Of a stretch of DNA of 34,487 bases, positions 17,290 through 26,862 are shown one piece after another (positions within the stretch are counted from its first letter, which is position 1; the number at the start of each line of letters is the position of its first letter). A program made the translations under genes and the position numbers. This DNA comes from Fidelibacterota bacterium (GTDB taxonomy: Bacteria > Fidelibacterota > Marinisomatia > Marinisomatales > UBA1611). A model generated the notes under the pieces. The model made no database searches. It saw only the letters and a list, made by a program, of their open reading frames with translations, and was not told the origin of the DNA. The DNA lies in assembly GCA_016784605.1 (NCBI GenBank), contig JADHUI010000027.1, positions 1 to 34,487 of the forward strand, written 5' to 3'.

Positions 17290-17353
17290 AAAATTGATTC
17301 TATTTGAGTAATTATTCTTTATGACTCGTTCCAATTATATACAACAAAAGTGA

Positions 17354-17381
17354 TTGAATAACAAATCACCATAACTAAATT
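17354..17381 (+). promoter_or_regulatory. Possible sigma70-like promoter for the modular surface protein gene
   Basis: TTGAAT at 17354-17359 and TAAATT at 17376-17381 are 16 bases apart, about 70 bases before the ATG. The promoter consensus of this lineage is not known to me, so this is tentative. A small dyad, CGAC-TAC-GTCG, follows at 17396-17406. Confidence 0.3.
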
Positions 17382-17438
17382 CTGATATGTTAGTTCGACT
17401 ACGTCGATGTTGTAACAAGAAAACTTGATAATTATCCA

Positions 17439-17445
17439 GGAGGAG
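17439..17445 (+). promoter_or_regulatory. Strong ribosome-binding site
   Basis: A purine-rich AGGAGGAG-type sequence sits just ahead of ATG 17450 at good spacing. It is the closest match to the anti-Shine-Dalgarno in the window and fits an abundant surface protein. Confidence 0.65.
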
Positions 17446-17449
17446 ATTC

Positions 17450-20400
17450 ATGTTAAAAAGCAGATTATTTGTCATACCATTTTTACTGTTTTTCACTACA
17501 AACTTTTTTGCACAAGAAATTTGCCCACCCGAAAATTTAAATGTTCTACCAGGAGACGGTCAGAATATTGTTATGTGGGATGAGCCGATTGATCCTTTTA
17601 CCATCAGTTTTAACATTTGGCTGGGGACAGACTCATGGCCAGGTGAAACATCTTGGGATTTACTTTATGTGGATACAGGAGAAATCGTAGCATCAGTAGC
17701 TGAAGGCGAACTGACCGAAGGTGGCTCTGAGTATACCTGGGATTATGAATTAGCTCATGGAGATTATGTATTCACAATTCATGATTCTTGGGGCGATGGC
17801 ATTTATGATCCAGGTGGATATATTTTAACATTAGGCGGAAATGAAATTGCCAACAGTATCGGTTGGTCTGGTACAGAAGAAATCGTTGAATTCTCTACAA
17901 CGGGTCGTTTTCAAGTTTCAAGCGTAACATTTACAAATCCACTTCCATTTGAAAAAGGTGAAAATGTAGATATTTCTTTTATAAATAATTGGCCTACAAA
18001 TGCACCCGTTATTATTGAGTCAGGACAAATTGAAATACCATTGACGCGTGATGTGCCAGAAGTCTGTGGAGATTTTTCATATTATCAAGTATATGATGGA
18101 GATGGTAATGCACTTGGCACAACCACAGATCTTGAATTTGCTCATGATGGATTAACCAATGGAACAGAAGTATGTTATACTGTGACTGCTGTGTACGCTG
18201 AAGGTGAATCTGTTGCATCAAATTCCGGATGTGCTACACCAGCAGATTGGACTGCTGAACCTGCCACAAATTTGATGTCCTTTCCAGGAGATGAACAAAT
18301 AATTTTAAGTTGGTTACCTCCAGGTGGCGGTGGCGGAGGTGGAACTCAAGGTGATAATATGGATAACCCATTTATCGTTACGGGCGTTCCCTTTACCGAT
18401 AATGGCACTACAGAAGGATTCACCGATGATTATGATGAAGAATGTCCTTATACTGGTTCTGAATCCAATGATGTTGTTTATCTTTTTTCCACATCAGGTG
18501 GAACGTATGATTTTAGTATTTGTGAGTCTGGCTATGATACAAAATTATATATTTATGATGGAGATGGTAATGTAGTTGATTGTAATGATGATGCGTGTAA
18601 CAATGCAGCAGGAGATCTTTTTAGATCTTTATTAGAAGGGATAGAACTTGGGTCTGGCATTTATTATGTTATTGTTGATGGGTACGGATCTCAAAATGGC
18701 GAATATCAGTTAGATATTACAATGACTGGTGGTCGTTCATACGATTATTGCACGCTTAATAAAGAAGATGATTTTACACCAACACCAAATACGGAATATG
18801 ATTTTCTTGGATACAATGTCTATGTTGATGGATCACAGGTTAATTCTGATATTCTTGTAAGTTCGACCTATTCAGTCACCGGATTATCCAATGAAGTGTC
18901 CTATGAATTGGGTGTTACTGCTGTGTATGAAGGTGATCCGAATTATGAAAGTGTCATGATTACAGCTACAGATGCTCCCGTATATTTGTTTGGTGATATT
19001 TCTGGTACGATTGTGGATCCAAATGGAGCCCCACTTGATAGTGTTGCAGTTTCAGCAAGTGGCATTACAGATACTACAGGAACGGACGGTACATTCACAT
19101 TATGGAATTTAGTACCTGGTACGCATAATGTAACTGCACGTAGAGCAGGCTTTTATGCCTCAGATGCAGAAGCGACTGTTGTTGCTCAAGCAGATCCGAC
19201 TGTTTTAGATTTTACTTTGGCACCCGATATGCCAAACCCAGGTGGATTAGCTGCTTATCCAGGTGATCATGAAGTTGACCTCATGTGGCGTACACCAGGT
19301 GGCATGCAACTATATGAACTTGGCTATGATGATGGGACATATGAAACATCCATTACGGGTGGAAGCACCGAAATTGAACTTGCGGTTTATTTTTCACCAA
19401 ATGTCGCAGGTGAATTACTTTCTGCAAGAATTTTATTCACAGATATTGACGGTTTTGGTTATGCAATGGAACCCGTTGAAGTTAGAGTCTATACAACAAG
19501 TGAGACTGAACCTCCTTCACTGGTTTATACAGGTGAAGAATTAATGCAAGTAACTGAATTTGATGCTTGGCTTGATTATGACCTAACAGATGTAGTTCCA
19601 TTTGATGAAGGTGGTTTCCTTCTAGGATTTAGGTTTACGAGTGATGCTGGACCTGGGATAGCAAGAGATTCTGATGGATATGTTTATGGCCACAGTTTTG
19701 TTTCATTTGGAGATGGAGAATGGATTGAGACTGGCGATTTAGGATTTCCTGGGAATTATATGATTCGAGCCATTGCCGCATTGGATGGTGAGCCAGAAGG
19801 TAGATCTGAACGTCAAATGGCAATTATGTCTGGCGGAAATGCTGTTCAATCCTTAATCGAGTATGAAAATGCAAATGATTTTACCTATTCAGAAAATAAT
19901 GTTGTTGTAACACCTTCACCCTTATCAAACAATGTAAGTCGTGATGATGAATTAGTGGAATACAATGTGTATGAAGTAAGTGGTGATGAACCTTCATTGG
20001 TGGCAACGACTGTTGATACTTTCGCGACAATTGTAGTAGATGCAAACTATGAAACATATTGTTATAATGTTAAAGCAGTGTGGAATACGGACTCATATGG
20101 AGTGCTAGAATCAAAAGCATCAAATACATCTTGTACAGTACCTTATACAATGGGTGATGCTGATTTTGATAGTGATGTTGATGTATCTGATTTACTGTCC
20201 GTTGTTGACTTTATTCTTGAATTAACAGCTCCTTCAGAAGACCAGTTTAGAAATTGTGATGTCAATATGGACGAAGAAATCAATATTGCTGATGTGGTTA
20301 TGATGGTGGACATTATGTACGGAAGAAATGATGGAGCTCGTATTGCAGGATTTGACCCTAATAGTGTTGCTTTTGTTGAACTTATGAGTGATTACAGTGA

Positions 20401-21037
20401 ATCAAGATTATGGTTGAATGTGGATTATGATAATTTGGTTCGAGGTGCACAGTTTGAGATTGAATATAACCCAACCCTTATTTCAATTCAGTCTCCACAG
20501 TTATCATTTGTTCAAGAAAATGTAATTGTAACAAGTTCAGAAAAAACTCCAGGTACAATTTCTGTTGTTATTGCAAACCTTGTTGGGGGATCCATTGAAA
20601 AGGCAGATGATGCTTTATTGTATTTCCCGATCGAATTTCATGGAAACAAATCTGATGTAGCGAACATAGAACTAGATAAAGTTGGTATTGCCGATGTAGT
20701 TGGTAATATGGTTACAACAGTGTCAAGATCAACTTCAGTTGATTTCAAACTGATTCCTGGATCTTTCGCTTTACATCAAAACTATCCAAATCCATTTAAC
20801 CCAAAGACGGAGATTCAATTTGATTTACCTGAAAATGGAATAGTTGAAGTGGCTATTTACAATTTGATGGGTCAAAAGATCAACACATTGATTTCGGGCG
20901 AATTAGCGCCAGGATTCCATAAAATTGAATGGAATGGAAAAGATCTGAATGGTCAATCTGTTTCTTCAGGAATGTATTTTTATTCCTTTACATCCAAAGG
21001 ATTTAAATCAACCCGTAAGATGCTCCTATTAAAGTAG
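17450..21037 (+). CDS. Large modular secreted protein with dockerin, cohesin-like and C-terminal sorting domains
   Basis: This 1195-residue protein has a cleavable signal peptide (about 1-22). Fn3-like segments recur, each near an L-x-x-x-P-G-D-x-x-x-[IV]-x-[LM]-x-W core (about 28, 280 and 600). A Gly-run linker leads to a pre-peptidase-C-like domain (about 303-430), and a carboxypeptidase-regulatory-like domain (about 514-595) opens G-D-I-S-G-T-I-V-D-P-N-G. A two-loop dockerin (about 900-960) has D-x-D-x-D and D-x-N-x-D calcium ligands. A cohesin-like sandwich (about 970-1100) and a sorting domain from about 1108 follow, opening Y-P-N-P-F-N-P and ending M-L-L-L-K. No catalytic site is visible. 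I infer a surface adhesin or scaffold exported by a type IX-like system. It is flanked by its own leader and terminator. Confidence 0.88.
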   Translation: MLKSRLFVIPFLLFFTTNFFAQEICPPENLNVLPGDGQNIVMWDEPIDPFTISFNIWLGTDSWPGETSWDLLYVDTGEIVASVAEGELTEGGSEYTWDYELAHGDYVFTIHDSWGDGIYDPGGYILTLGGNEIANSIGWSGTEEIVEFSTTGRFQVSSVTFTNPLPFEKGENVDISFINNWPTNAPVIIESGQIEIPLTRDVPEVCGDFSYYQVYDGDGNALGTTTDLEFAHDGLTNGTEVCYTVTAVYAEGESVASNSGCATPADWTAEPATNLMSFPGDEQIILSWLPPGGGGGGGTQGDNMDNPFIVTGVPFTDNGTTEGFTDDYDEECPYTGSESNDVVYLFSTSGGTYDFSICESGYDTKLYIYDGDGNVVDCNDDACNNAAGDLFRSLLEGIELGSGIYYVIVDGYGSQNGEYQLDITMTGGRSYDYCTLNKEDDFTPTPNTEYDFLGYNVYVDGSQVNSDILVSSTYSVTGLSNEVSYELGVTAVYEGDPNYESVMITATDAPVYLFGDISGTIVDPNGAPLDSVAVSASGITDTTGTDGTFTLWNLVPGTHNVTARRAGFYASDAEATVVAQADPTVLDFTLAPDMPNPGGLAAYPGDHEVDLMWRTPGGMQLYELGYDDGTYETSITGGSTEIELAVYFSPNVAGELLSARILFTDIDGFGYAMEPVEVRVYTTSETEPPSLVYTGEELMQVTEFDAWLDYDLTDVVPFDEGGFLLGFRFTSDAGPGIARDSDGYVYGHSFVSFGDGEWIETGDLGFPGNYMIRAIAALDGEPEGRSERQMAIMSGGNAVQSLIEYENANDFTYSENNVVVTPSPLSNNVSRDDELVEYNVYEVSGDEPSLVATTVDTFATIVVDANYETYCYNVKAVWNTDSYGVLESKASNTSCTVPYTMGDADFDSDVDVSDLLSVVDFILELTAPSEDQFRNCDVNMDEEINIADVVMMVDIMYGRNDGARIAGFDPNSVAFVELMSDYSESRLWLNVDYDNLVRGAQFEIEYNPTLISIQSPQLSFVQENVIVTSSEKTPGTISVVIANLVGGSIEKADDALLYFPIEFHGNKSDVANIELDKVGIADVVGNMVTTVSRSTSVDFKLIPGSFALHQNYPNPFNPKTEIQFDLPENGIVEVAIYNLMGQKINTLISGELAPGFHKIEWNGKDLNGQSVSSGMYFYSFTSKGFKSTRKMLLLK

Positions 21038-21054
21038 GAGATAAGTGGATTTAT

Positions 21055-21085
21055 AAAAAAGCCCCTGCTTTGCTGGGGCTTTTTT
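21055..21085 (+). terminator. Rho-independent terminator
   Basis: AAAAAAGCCCC pairs perfectly with GGGGCTTTTTT around a nine-base loop, followed by a T-run. It ends the transcript of the modular surface protein; the A-tract before it could let it work in both directions. Confidence 0.93.
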
Positions 21086-21144
21086 ATTATGGAACCTTCG
21101 CAATATTTGTGCATAGAATTGATCAATAAACAATGAGGATTTTG

Positions 21145-22542
21145 ATGAAAAAAATATTAATACTTTTATTAATTATAAGTTCTATCACTTTTGGACAAAA
21201 TTCCATCGTCCAACAATTTAGTGATGCTTTTGCCGATGTTGCTGAAAAAGCAAACCCAGCGGTTGTAACTATTCTTACGAATAAAGTGATTAAAATGCAA
21301 CAATTCAACCCGAACAACCCTTTTCAATTTAATCACCCATTTGTCCCCCGTAATGGGCAACAAGAGCGTCATCTAAATGCATTGGGGTCGGGTGTTATTG
21401 TCGATGCTTTAAATGGATATATATTGACCAATAACCATGTTGTGGATGATGTGGATGAAATTCAAGTTAAATTGATTGATAAACGCGTATTTGATGCAGA
21501 ATTAGTTGGGGCCGATCCAAAATCGGATTTAGCTATATTAAAAATTCAGGCGGATGATTTAGAATCTATTGTACTCGGTGATTCTGATAAACTGCGAGTC
21601 GGTGAATGGGTCATGGCAGTTGGGAGTCCCTTTTCAGCGAGTTTAAGCCATACTGTTACCACAGGGATTGTTAGCGCATTAGGGAGAAGTAATATTCTTG
21701 GAAGTAATCGAAACTATGAAGATTTTATTCAAACGGATGCAGCAATAAATCCTGGGAATAGCGGTGGTGCGTTATTGAATATGAAGGGTGAGCTTATTGG
21801 CATTAATACTGCGATTGCAACTGGGGGATATGAAAAAGCAAATAGAGGGGTTGGTTTTGCCATTCCGAGTAATATGGCTTCTAAAATTATGAATGATTTA
21901 ATCCAGAAAGGATATGTTGTCCGTGCATGGTTAGGTGTTTTTATTCAAGAATTAGATGATGCGACAGCACGAGCATTAGAAATCGAAACAAGAGATGGCG
22001 CATTAATTAGCGATGTAGTAGATAATAGTCCTGCAAAAAAAGCGGGTATCAAAGAAGGTGATTTGATTATATCTTTTGATGGAGAAAAAGTTAAAAACCC
22101 GAGCAATCTCAAAAACATTGTTTCCTTAACAGCTCCCGGTACGAGAAGTAAGGTTAAGGTAATCCGTGAAGGTGAGGAAAGAACCTTTATAGTGTTACTC
22201 GAAGAAATGGAAAATGACGATCCATTGTCATTATCAAAGAATAAAACGAGTAGCTTTAAAAAGTACGGTATTGATGTAAAACAACTAACAACCCAATATC
22301 GAAATAAATATGGAATTAGTGATATAGATGATGGTTTGGTGATTATTGATGTTAATCCCAATAGTGATGCTGCAAATAAAGGTGTAACAACAGGCGATCT
22401 TATTAAGAGAGTCGGTACAAAAAAGGTAAAAAATGTAAAGGATTTTAATCGGCTAATTGAACAATCAAAAAAGAATGGTACTATACTTTTATTGATAAAA
22501 AAACCAAGTGGCAATTCTCGTTTTGTTACTCTCAAGTTATAA
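21145..22542 (+). CDS. degP: HtrA/DegP-family serine protease
   Basis: This periplasmic protease and chaperone degrades misfolded envelope proteins. The trypsin-like domain has the triad His98 (N-N-H-V-V), Asp128 (S-D-L-A-I-L) and Ser206 (G-N-S-G-G-A-L), numbered from ATG 21145. Two PDZ domains follow (about 255-345 and 375-460). A signal peptide (about 1-18) ends near F-G-Q. Total length is 465 residues, normal for Do-type proteases. An in-frame ATG exists at 21133, but AGGA sits five bases before 21145, so I prefer the shorter form. The gene stands between two terminators and is probably transcribed alone. Confidence 0.93.
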   Translation: MKKILILLLIISSITFGQNSIVQQFSDAFADVAEKANPAVVTILTNKVIKMQQFNPNNPFQFNHPFVPRNGQQERHLNALGSGVIVDALNGYILTNNHVVDDVDEIQVKLIDKRVFDAELVGADPKSDLAILKIQADDLESIVLGDSDKLRVGEWVMAVGSPFSASLSHTVTTGIVSALGRSNILGSNRNYEDFIQTDAAINPGNSGGALLNMKGELIGINTAIATGGYEKANRGVGFAIPSNMASKIMNDLIQKGYVVRAWLGVFIQELDDATARALEIETRDGALISDVVDNSPAKKAGIKEGDLIISFDGEKVKNPSNLKNIVSLTAPGTRSKVKVIREGEERTFIVLLEEMENDDPLSLSKNKTSSFKKYGIDVKQLTTQYRNKYGISDIDDGLVIIDVNPNSDAANKGVTTGDLIKRVGTKKVKNVKDFNRLIEQSKKNGTILLLIKKPSGNSRFVTLKL

Positions 22543-22558
22543 ATTAAATATTTTAAAT

Positions 22559-22586
22559 AAAAAACGCTCCTTTTGGAGCGTTTTTT
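22559..22586 (+). terminator. Rho-independent terminator
   Basis: AAAAAACGCTCC pairs with GGAGCGTTTTTT around a TTTT loop, giving a perfect 12-base-pair stem. It lies 17 bases after the htrA stop and separates it from ileS. Confidence 0.93.
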
Positions 22587-22600
22587 ATTTATGATCCAAG

Positions 22601-22630
22601 TTGGATATCTGAATCAATAAAACCTAATTT
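22601..22630 (+). promoter_or_regulatory. Possible promoter for the ileS gene cluster
   Basis: TTGGAT at 22601-22606 and TAATTT at 22625-22630, with 18 bases between, sit after the terminator and about 35 bases before ATG 22665. No T-box-like leader is visible in the 78 available bases. Tentative. Confidence 0.3.
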
Positions 22631-22664
22631 CCCGCCCTATAAAACTCAAAACACCAACAATTTA

Positions 22665-25600
22665 ATGGCAATAAAAAAAGTTAACTCAAAAATTGATTTT
22701 GTTCAAAATGAACATGATATCTTAGCATTCTGGGAAGAAAATAATATATTTGATAAGCGCGTCAAATTAAATAAAGGTAAACCAACATGGAGTTTTATTG
22801 ATGGCCCCATTACAGCGAATAATCCCATGGGTGTTCATCATGCATGGGGGAGAACGCTTAAGGATGTCTATAACAGATATAAAGCTATGGATGGTCATGA
22901 ACTCCGTTATCAAAACGGTTTTGATTGCCAAGGATTGTGGGTGGAAGTTGAAGTTGAAAAAGAATTAGGTTTTAAATCTAAAAAAGATATTGAAGAATTT
23001 GGTGTAGAGAAATTTGTTAACCTTTGTAAAGAACGTGTTAGAAAATATTCTAAAGTTCAGACGGATCAGTCTATACGGCTCGGATATTGGATGGATTGGG
23101 ATAATTCATATTATACGATGTCAGATGAGAATAATTATACTATTTGGGGATTTTTAAAGAAATTATTTGAACGTAATAAAATTTATCGTGGTTCTGATGT
23201 AGTACCTTGGTCTGGGCGGTCTGGCACTTCTTATTCCCAGATGGAAATTATTGAAGGACGAAAAATGGTAGCCCATACGTCAGTATTTGTTCGTTTCCCC
23301 TTAGTTGGGAAAGAGAATGAATATTTACTCGTATGGACAACAACACCTTGGACTTTAACAGCTAATGTAGCTGCGATGGTCAATAAAAACCTGGACTATG
23401 TAAAAGTTAAAAGTGTGGATGGATCTTATTATTATTTTGCCAAAGAGAATCTAAAGTACCAACGATTAGAAAAACAGTTTAAAGAAAAGAAACAGTGGGT
23501 GGAAGGTGTTCCAAAGCTAAAAACGATTTCTCAGATTTTTAAAGAACATGGCGGATTTGAAATTGTTGATACAATCAAAGGTGAAGAAATGGTTGGCTGG
23601 GAATATGAAGGTCCTTTTGATGATTTGCCAGCTCAAACCGTTGCAGGCGGATATCCGCTCATAAATGAAAAATTAGAATCTGAAGGTGTAACGGGTGTAT
23701 CCTGTCATAAAGTGCTGGATGGAGGAAAAACAAGTATTGGGCAAGATATTGTTGTTGCAGGTGAGGGAACAGGTATCGTCCATACCGCTCCAGGTTGCGG
23801 TGATATTGATCATAAAATTGGAAGTAAAAATGGTTTGGTTAATATTGCTCCTTTGAATGCTGAAGCTAAATATATAGACGGTTTTGGCTGGTTAACAGGA
23901 TTGAATGCCACTGAAATTGAAACAACTGACAAAATTATTAACCATTTAAAAGAAACGGGCTTTTTAGTCTATAAAGAAATGTATCCTCATGTTTATCCTC
24001 ATTGTTGGCGTTCGGGAGATGAACTGGTCTTTAGGCTTGTTGATGAATGGTATATCAATATGGATTGGCGTGATGAAATTAAAAAAAATGTCAATGATAT
24101 TGAATGGACACCAGAGTGGGGGAATGAGCGGGAACACGAATGGCTTGATAACATGGGCGATTGGATGATTTCCAAAAAGCGGTTTTGGGGACTTGCTTTA
24201 CCCATTTGGGTATTTGACGATGGGTCATTTTATGTCGTTGGATCAAAAAAAGAATTACAAGAATTAGCGGTAGAAGGTTGGAATGAATTTGAAGGGCAAA
24301 GTCCTCATAAACCTTGGATAGACAAAGTAAAAATAGCCCATCCTGAAACAGGGTTGATTGGAACACGTATTCCAGATGTTGGAAATCCTTGGCTTGATGC
24401 TGGTATCGTTCCATATTCCACTCTAAAATATTCTTCTGACCGTGAATATTGGAATAAATGGTTTCCGGGTGATTTTGTGACAGAATGTTTTCCCGGACAA
24501 TTCAGGAATTGGTTTTACTCATTATTAGCATTATCAACAATTATGGAAGATTGCGCACCGTTTAAAACATTGCTAGGCCATGCTTTAGTAAAAGATGAAA
24601 CTGGACGAGAAATGCATAAATCGTGGGGGAATGCGATTTGGTTTGATGACGCAGCTGAAAAAATGGGTGTAGATGTTATGCGCTGGATGTATGCAAACCA
24701 AAATATAGAGACTAATCTATTATTTGGGTATGGACCGGCAGATGATACGAGAAAACACTTAATTACCTTATGGAACACATATTCTTTTTTTGCCACTTAT
24801 GCTTCCGTCGATGGGTTTACGCCAAATTCGGCTGCCCTAAGGGGCGATTCCTTAACACATTTAGATAGATGGATCTTAAGTAAAGTGAATCTATTAGTTG
24901 GAGATGCACGTGAAGCATTGGACCAATACCGTGTAGATTTATTTATGGGGAAATTTGAACGATTTATTGATGACTTATCGAATTGGTATGTGCGAAGGAA
25001 TAGAAGAAGATTTTGGAAATCAGAAGATGATTCAGATAAAGATACTGCCTACCAAACTTTATATTCGGTTTTATCAACTTCTATTCAACTATTAGCGCCT
25101 GTTCTTCCTTTTGTAACAGAAACAATTTATCAAAATTTAGTTCGCAATACGGATGACAATTCAAATGAAAGTGTTCATTTATGTGATTATCCAATACAAG
25201 ATAATTCACTGATCGATTTAGATTTAATGGAAAAAGTTGATGGATTGAAAAAAGTTGTCGAATTAGGGAGATCCGCTCGTAATCAATCAAATATGAAAAT
25301 TCGTCAACCATTAAGTCAGTTATCATATGCGGTCGAGAATGATGCTATTGCCGCTTTTATTGAGGAAAATAAAGACACTATATTAGATGAGTTAAACGTT
25401 AAATCTATTCAACGTATTACCGATTCGGGAGACTTAATTCAATATCATATTAAACCTAATTTGAAAACGTTAGGCAGAAAATATGGAAAAGGACTTAATA
25501 CTATCCGAGCACTTTTAGGTGATGTAAATACAGTTCAATTCATTCAAGATTTAAATGATAAAGAATTTGTTCCATTAACGCAAAATGATGAAACATTCGA

Positions 25601-25967
25601 AATCTCTAAAGAAGATGTATTTATTGAAACAAAAGCAGAGGAAGGGTTTGCCGCAGTAAGTGACGCAGCATTAACCGTGGGTCTTTCGCTTTCTTTAACA
25701 GAAGAATTATTGCAAGAAGGAACGATCCGTGATTTAATTCGTCAAGTGCAAATGATGCGAAAAGAAGCCGGATTTGCTGTAGAAGACCGTATAAAAATAT
25801 ATTGGGAATTATCAGGGAAAGTCTCCACAGCAATGGTTAAATTCGAAGGCTATTTTTGTACTGAAACTTTAACTGTCGAATTGGTCAATACATACCAACC
25901 AGGTGATTATTGTCAAAAAGTACAAATTGGAAACGATATAATCGAAGTAGGAATAGAAAAGACTTAA
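22665..25967 (+). CDS. ileS: Isoleucyl-tRNA synthetase, divergent signature motifs
   Basis: It charges tRNA-Ile with isoleucine in the cytosol. The 1100-residue class I synthetase is on the long side, as in the eukaryote-like group of IleRS. The HIGH-type motif reads G-V-H-H-A-W-G-R after D-G-P-I-T-A-N-N-P-M. The KMSKS-type motif is replaced by E-M-H-K-S-W-G-N. An editing (CP1) domain is indicated by T-T-T-P-W-T-L-T-A-N-V-A. The C-terminal anticodon-binding region contains W-Y-V-R-R-N-R-R-R-F-W. I call it IleRS rather than ValRS or LeuRS from the overall pattern, with some doubt left. It opens a run of eight genes on the plus strand, the next starting 13 bases after its stop. Confidence 0.88.
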   Translation: MAIKKVNSKIDFVQNEHDILAFWEENNIFDKRVKLNKGKPTWSFIDGPITANNPMGVHHAWGRTLKDVYNRYKAMDGHELRYQNGFDCQGLWVEVEVEKELGFKSKKDIEEFGVEKFVNLCKERVRKYSKVQTDQSIRLGYWMDWDNSYYTMSDENNYTIWGFLKKLFERNKIYRGSDVVPWSGRSGTSYSQMEIIEGRKMVAHTSVFVRFPLVGKENEYLLVWTTTPWTLTANVAAMVNKNLDYVKVKSVDGSYYYFAKENLKYQRLEKQFKEKKQWVEGVPKLKTISQIFKEHGGFEIVDTIKGEEMVGWEYEGPFDDLPAQTVAGGYPLINEKLESEGVTGVSCHKVLDGGKTSIGQDIVVAGEGTGIVHTAPGCGDIDHKIGSKNGLVNIAPLNAEAKYIDGFGWLTGLNATEIETTDKIINHLKETGFLVYKEMYPHVYPHCWRSGDELVFRLVDEWYINMDWRDEIKKNVNDIEWTPEWGNEREHEWLDNMGDWMISKKRFWGLALPIWVFDDGSFYVVGSKKELQELAVEGWNEFEGQSPHKPWIDKVKIAHPETGLIGTRIPDVGNPWLDAGIVPYSTLKYSSDREYWNKWFPGDFVTECFPGQFRNWFYSLLALSTIMEDCAPFKTLLGHALVKDETGREMHKSWGNAIWFDDAAEKMGVDVMRWMYANQNIETNLLFGYGPADDTRKHLITLWNTYSFFATYASVDGFTPNSAALRGDSLTHLDRWILSKVNLLVGDAREALDQYRVDLFMGKFERFIDDLSNWYVRRNRRRFWKSEDDSDKDTAYQTLYSVLSTSIQLLAPVLPFVTETIYQNLVRNTDDNSNESVHLCDYPIQDNSLIDLDLMEKVDGLKKVVELGRSARNQSNMKIRQPLSQLSYAVENDAIAAFIEENKDTILDELNVKSIQRITDSGDLIQYHIKPNLKTLGRKYGKGLNTIRALLGDVNTVQFIQDLNDKEFVPLTQNDETFEISKEDVFIETKAEEGFAAVSDAALTVGLSLSLTEELLQEGTIRDLIRQVQMMRKEAGFAVEDRIKIYWELSGKVSTAMVKFEGYFCTETLTVELVNTYQPGDYCQKVQIGNDIIEVGIEKT

Positions 25968-25980
25968 AAGGGAAAATATT

Positions 25981-26373
25981 ATGACAACGAAAAAATACAC
26001 AGCCGCTAAATTGAAGAAATTCAAAAAGAATATTGAGCAAAAATTGGTGGAAATATCCGGAGATGTTAACAGCATAAAATCTCGAATGGCTCATACAGGC
26101 AAAGGGAATGCTGGTTTGTCTCAAGATTCTGTTTATAGTGTACATATGGCCGATGCTGGGACAGATTCATATGAACGGGAGAAGAGTTTTCAATTATTAA
26201 ACAGAGAATCTGATTATTTTAAATTTCTTGAATTCGCTCTAGAACGCATTGAAAATGGCGATTTTGGTGTTTGTAAATTGTGTGGTGAATTGATTCCTGA
26301 AGAACGTATGGAAGAAGTCCCCAATGCTACAAAATGTGTTTCATGTAAAGAACGAGATAAATTAAATATATAA
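25981..26373 (+). CDS. DksA/TraR-type zinc-finger protein
   Basis: This 130-residue protein has an N-terminal coiled-coil region rich in K and E and a C-terminal four-cysteine zinc finger. The cysteines are C98-x-x-C101 in G-V-C-K-L-C-G and C119-x-x-C122 in K-C-V-S-C-K. DksA relatives bind the RNA polymerase secondary channel and tune transcription with ppGpp. The acidic tip residues of classic DksA cannot be placed with confidence, and a shorter relative with another role is possible. AAGGGAAA precedes the ATG. Its place between ileS and lspA is a common arrangement in several phyla. Confidence 0.88.
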   Translation: MTTKKYTAAKLKKFKKNIEQKLVEISGDVNSIKSRMAHTGKGNAGLSQDSVYSVHMADAGTDSYEREKSFQLLNRESDYFKFLEFALERIENGDFGVCKLCGELIPEERMEEVPNATKCVSCKERDKLNI

Positions 26374-26382
26374 TAATTTCAC

Positions 26383-26862
26383 ATGAATGTTCTTTGGCTG
26401 ACGGCAGGAATATTATTTCTGGATCAGGCGTCCAAGTACGCTATTAAAAGTTCCCTTACATTATATCAATCCATACCGATAATACCTGAATTTTTTAATT
26501 TAACCTTTGTTACCAATAGTGGAATAGCATTTGGTATAAATATACCAGGTGGATTTATTATTTTTAAAGTACTTCATACGCTCATGACCATTGGGCTGAT
26601 TTGGTATATTTGGCAAGAAAGAAAAAGTCATCCCCTCGTCCGTGTTTCATTGGCATTAATCTTAGCTGGAGCACTGGGTAATTTAATTGACCGTCTTGTA
26701 TATGGTGAGGTTGTAGATTTTCTAGATTTTATGGTGGGTGATTTTCACTGGTTTATTTTTAATATCGCAGATTCTGCTGTAACGATTGGAATGGTTATTT
26801 ATATATATTTTACCTTTGTTATTGAAAATAAAAAGACGCCAATTGCTGAAATACCATCTTGA
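26383..26862 (+). CDS. lspA: Lipoprotein signal peptidase (signal peptidase II)
   Basis: This inner-membrane aspartic protease cleaves the signal peptide of diacylglyceryl-modified prolipoproteins. The 159-residue product has four membrane helices. Conserved motifs are N-S-G-I-A-F-G, G-N-L-I-D-R with catalytic Asp103, and F-N-I-A-D-S-A with catalytic Asp130. It would serve the several lipoproteins encoded in this window. Its stop overlaps the next gene's TTG start (TTGA at 26859-26862). Confidence 0.95.
   Translation: MNVLWLTAGILFLDQASKYAIKSSLTLYQSIPIIPEFFNLTFVTNSGIAFGINIPGGFIIFKVLHTLMTIGLIWYIWQERKSHPLVRVSLALILAGALGNLIDRLVYGEVVDFLDFMVGDFHWFIFNIADSAVTIGMVIYIYFTFVIENKKTPIAEIPS

Noticed and set aside
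18318-18345. GGT/GGA/GGC run that looks like a simple repeat
   Set aside because: It encodes an in-frame glycine linker between domains of the modular surface protein, with mixed codons rather than a perfect tandem repeat.
21945-22535. 196-codon antisense ORF under htrA
   Set aside because: It lies wholly opposite the PDZ region of a clear protease gene; its Ser/Leu/Phe-rich content is what reverse reading of Asp/Glu/Lys-rich codons gives.
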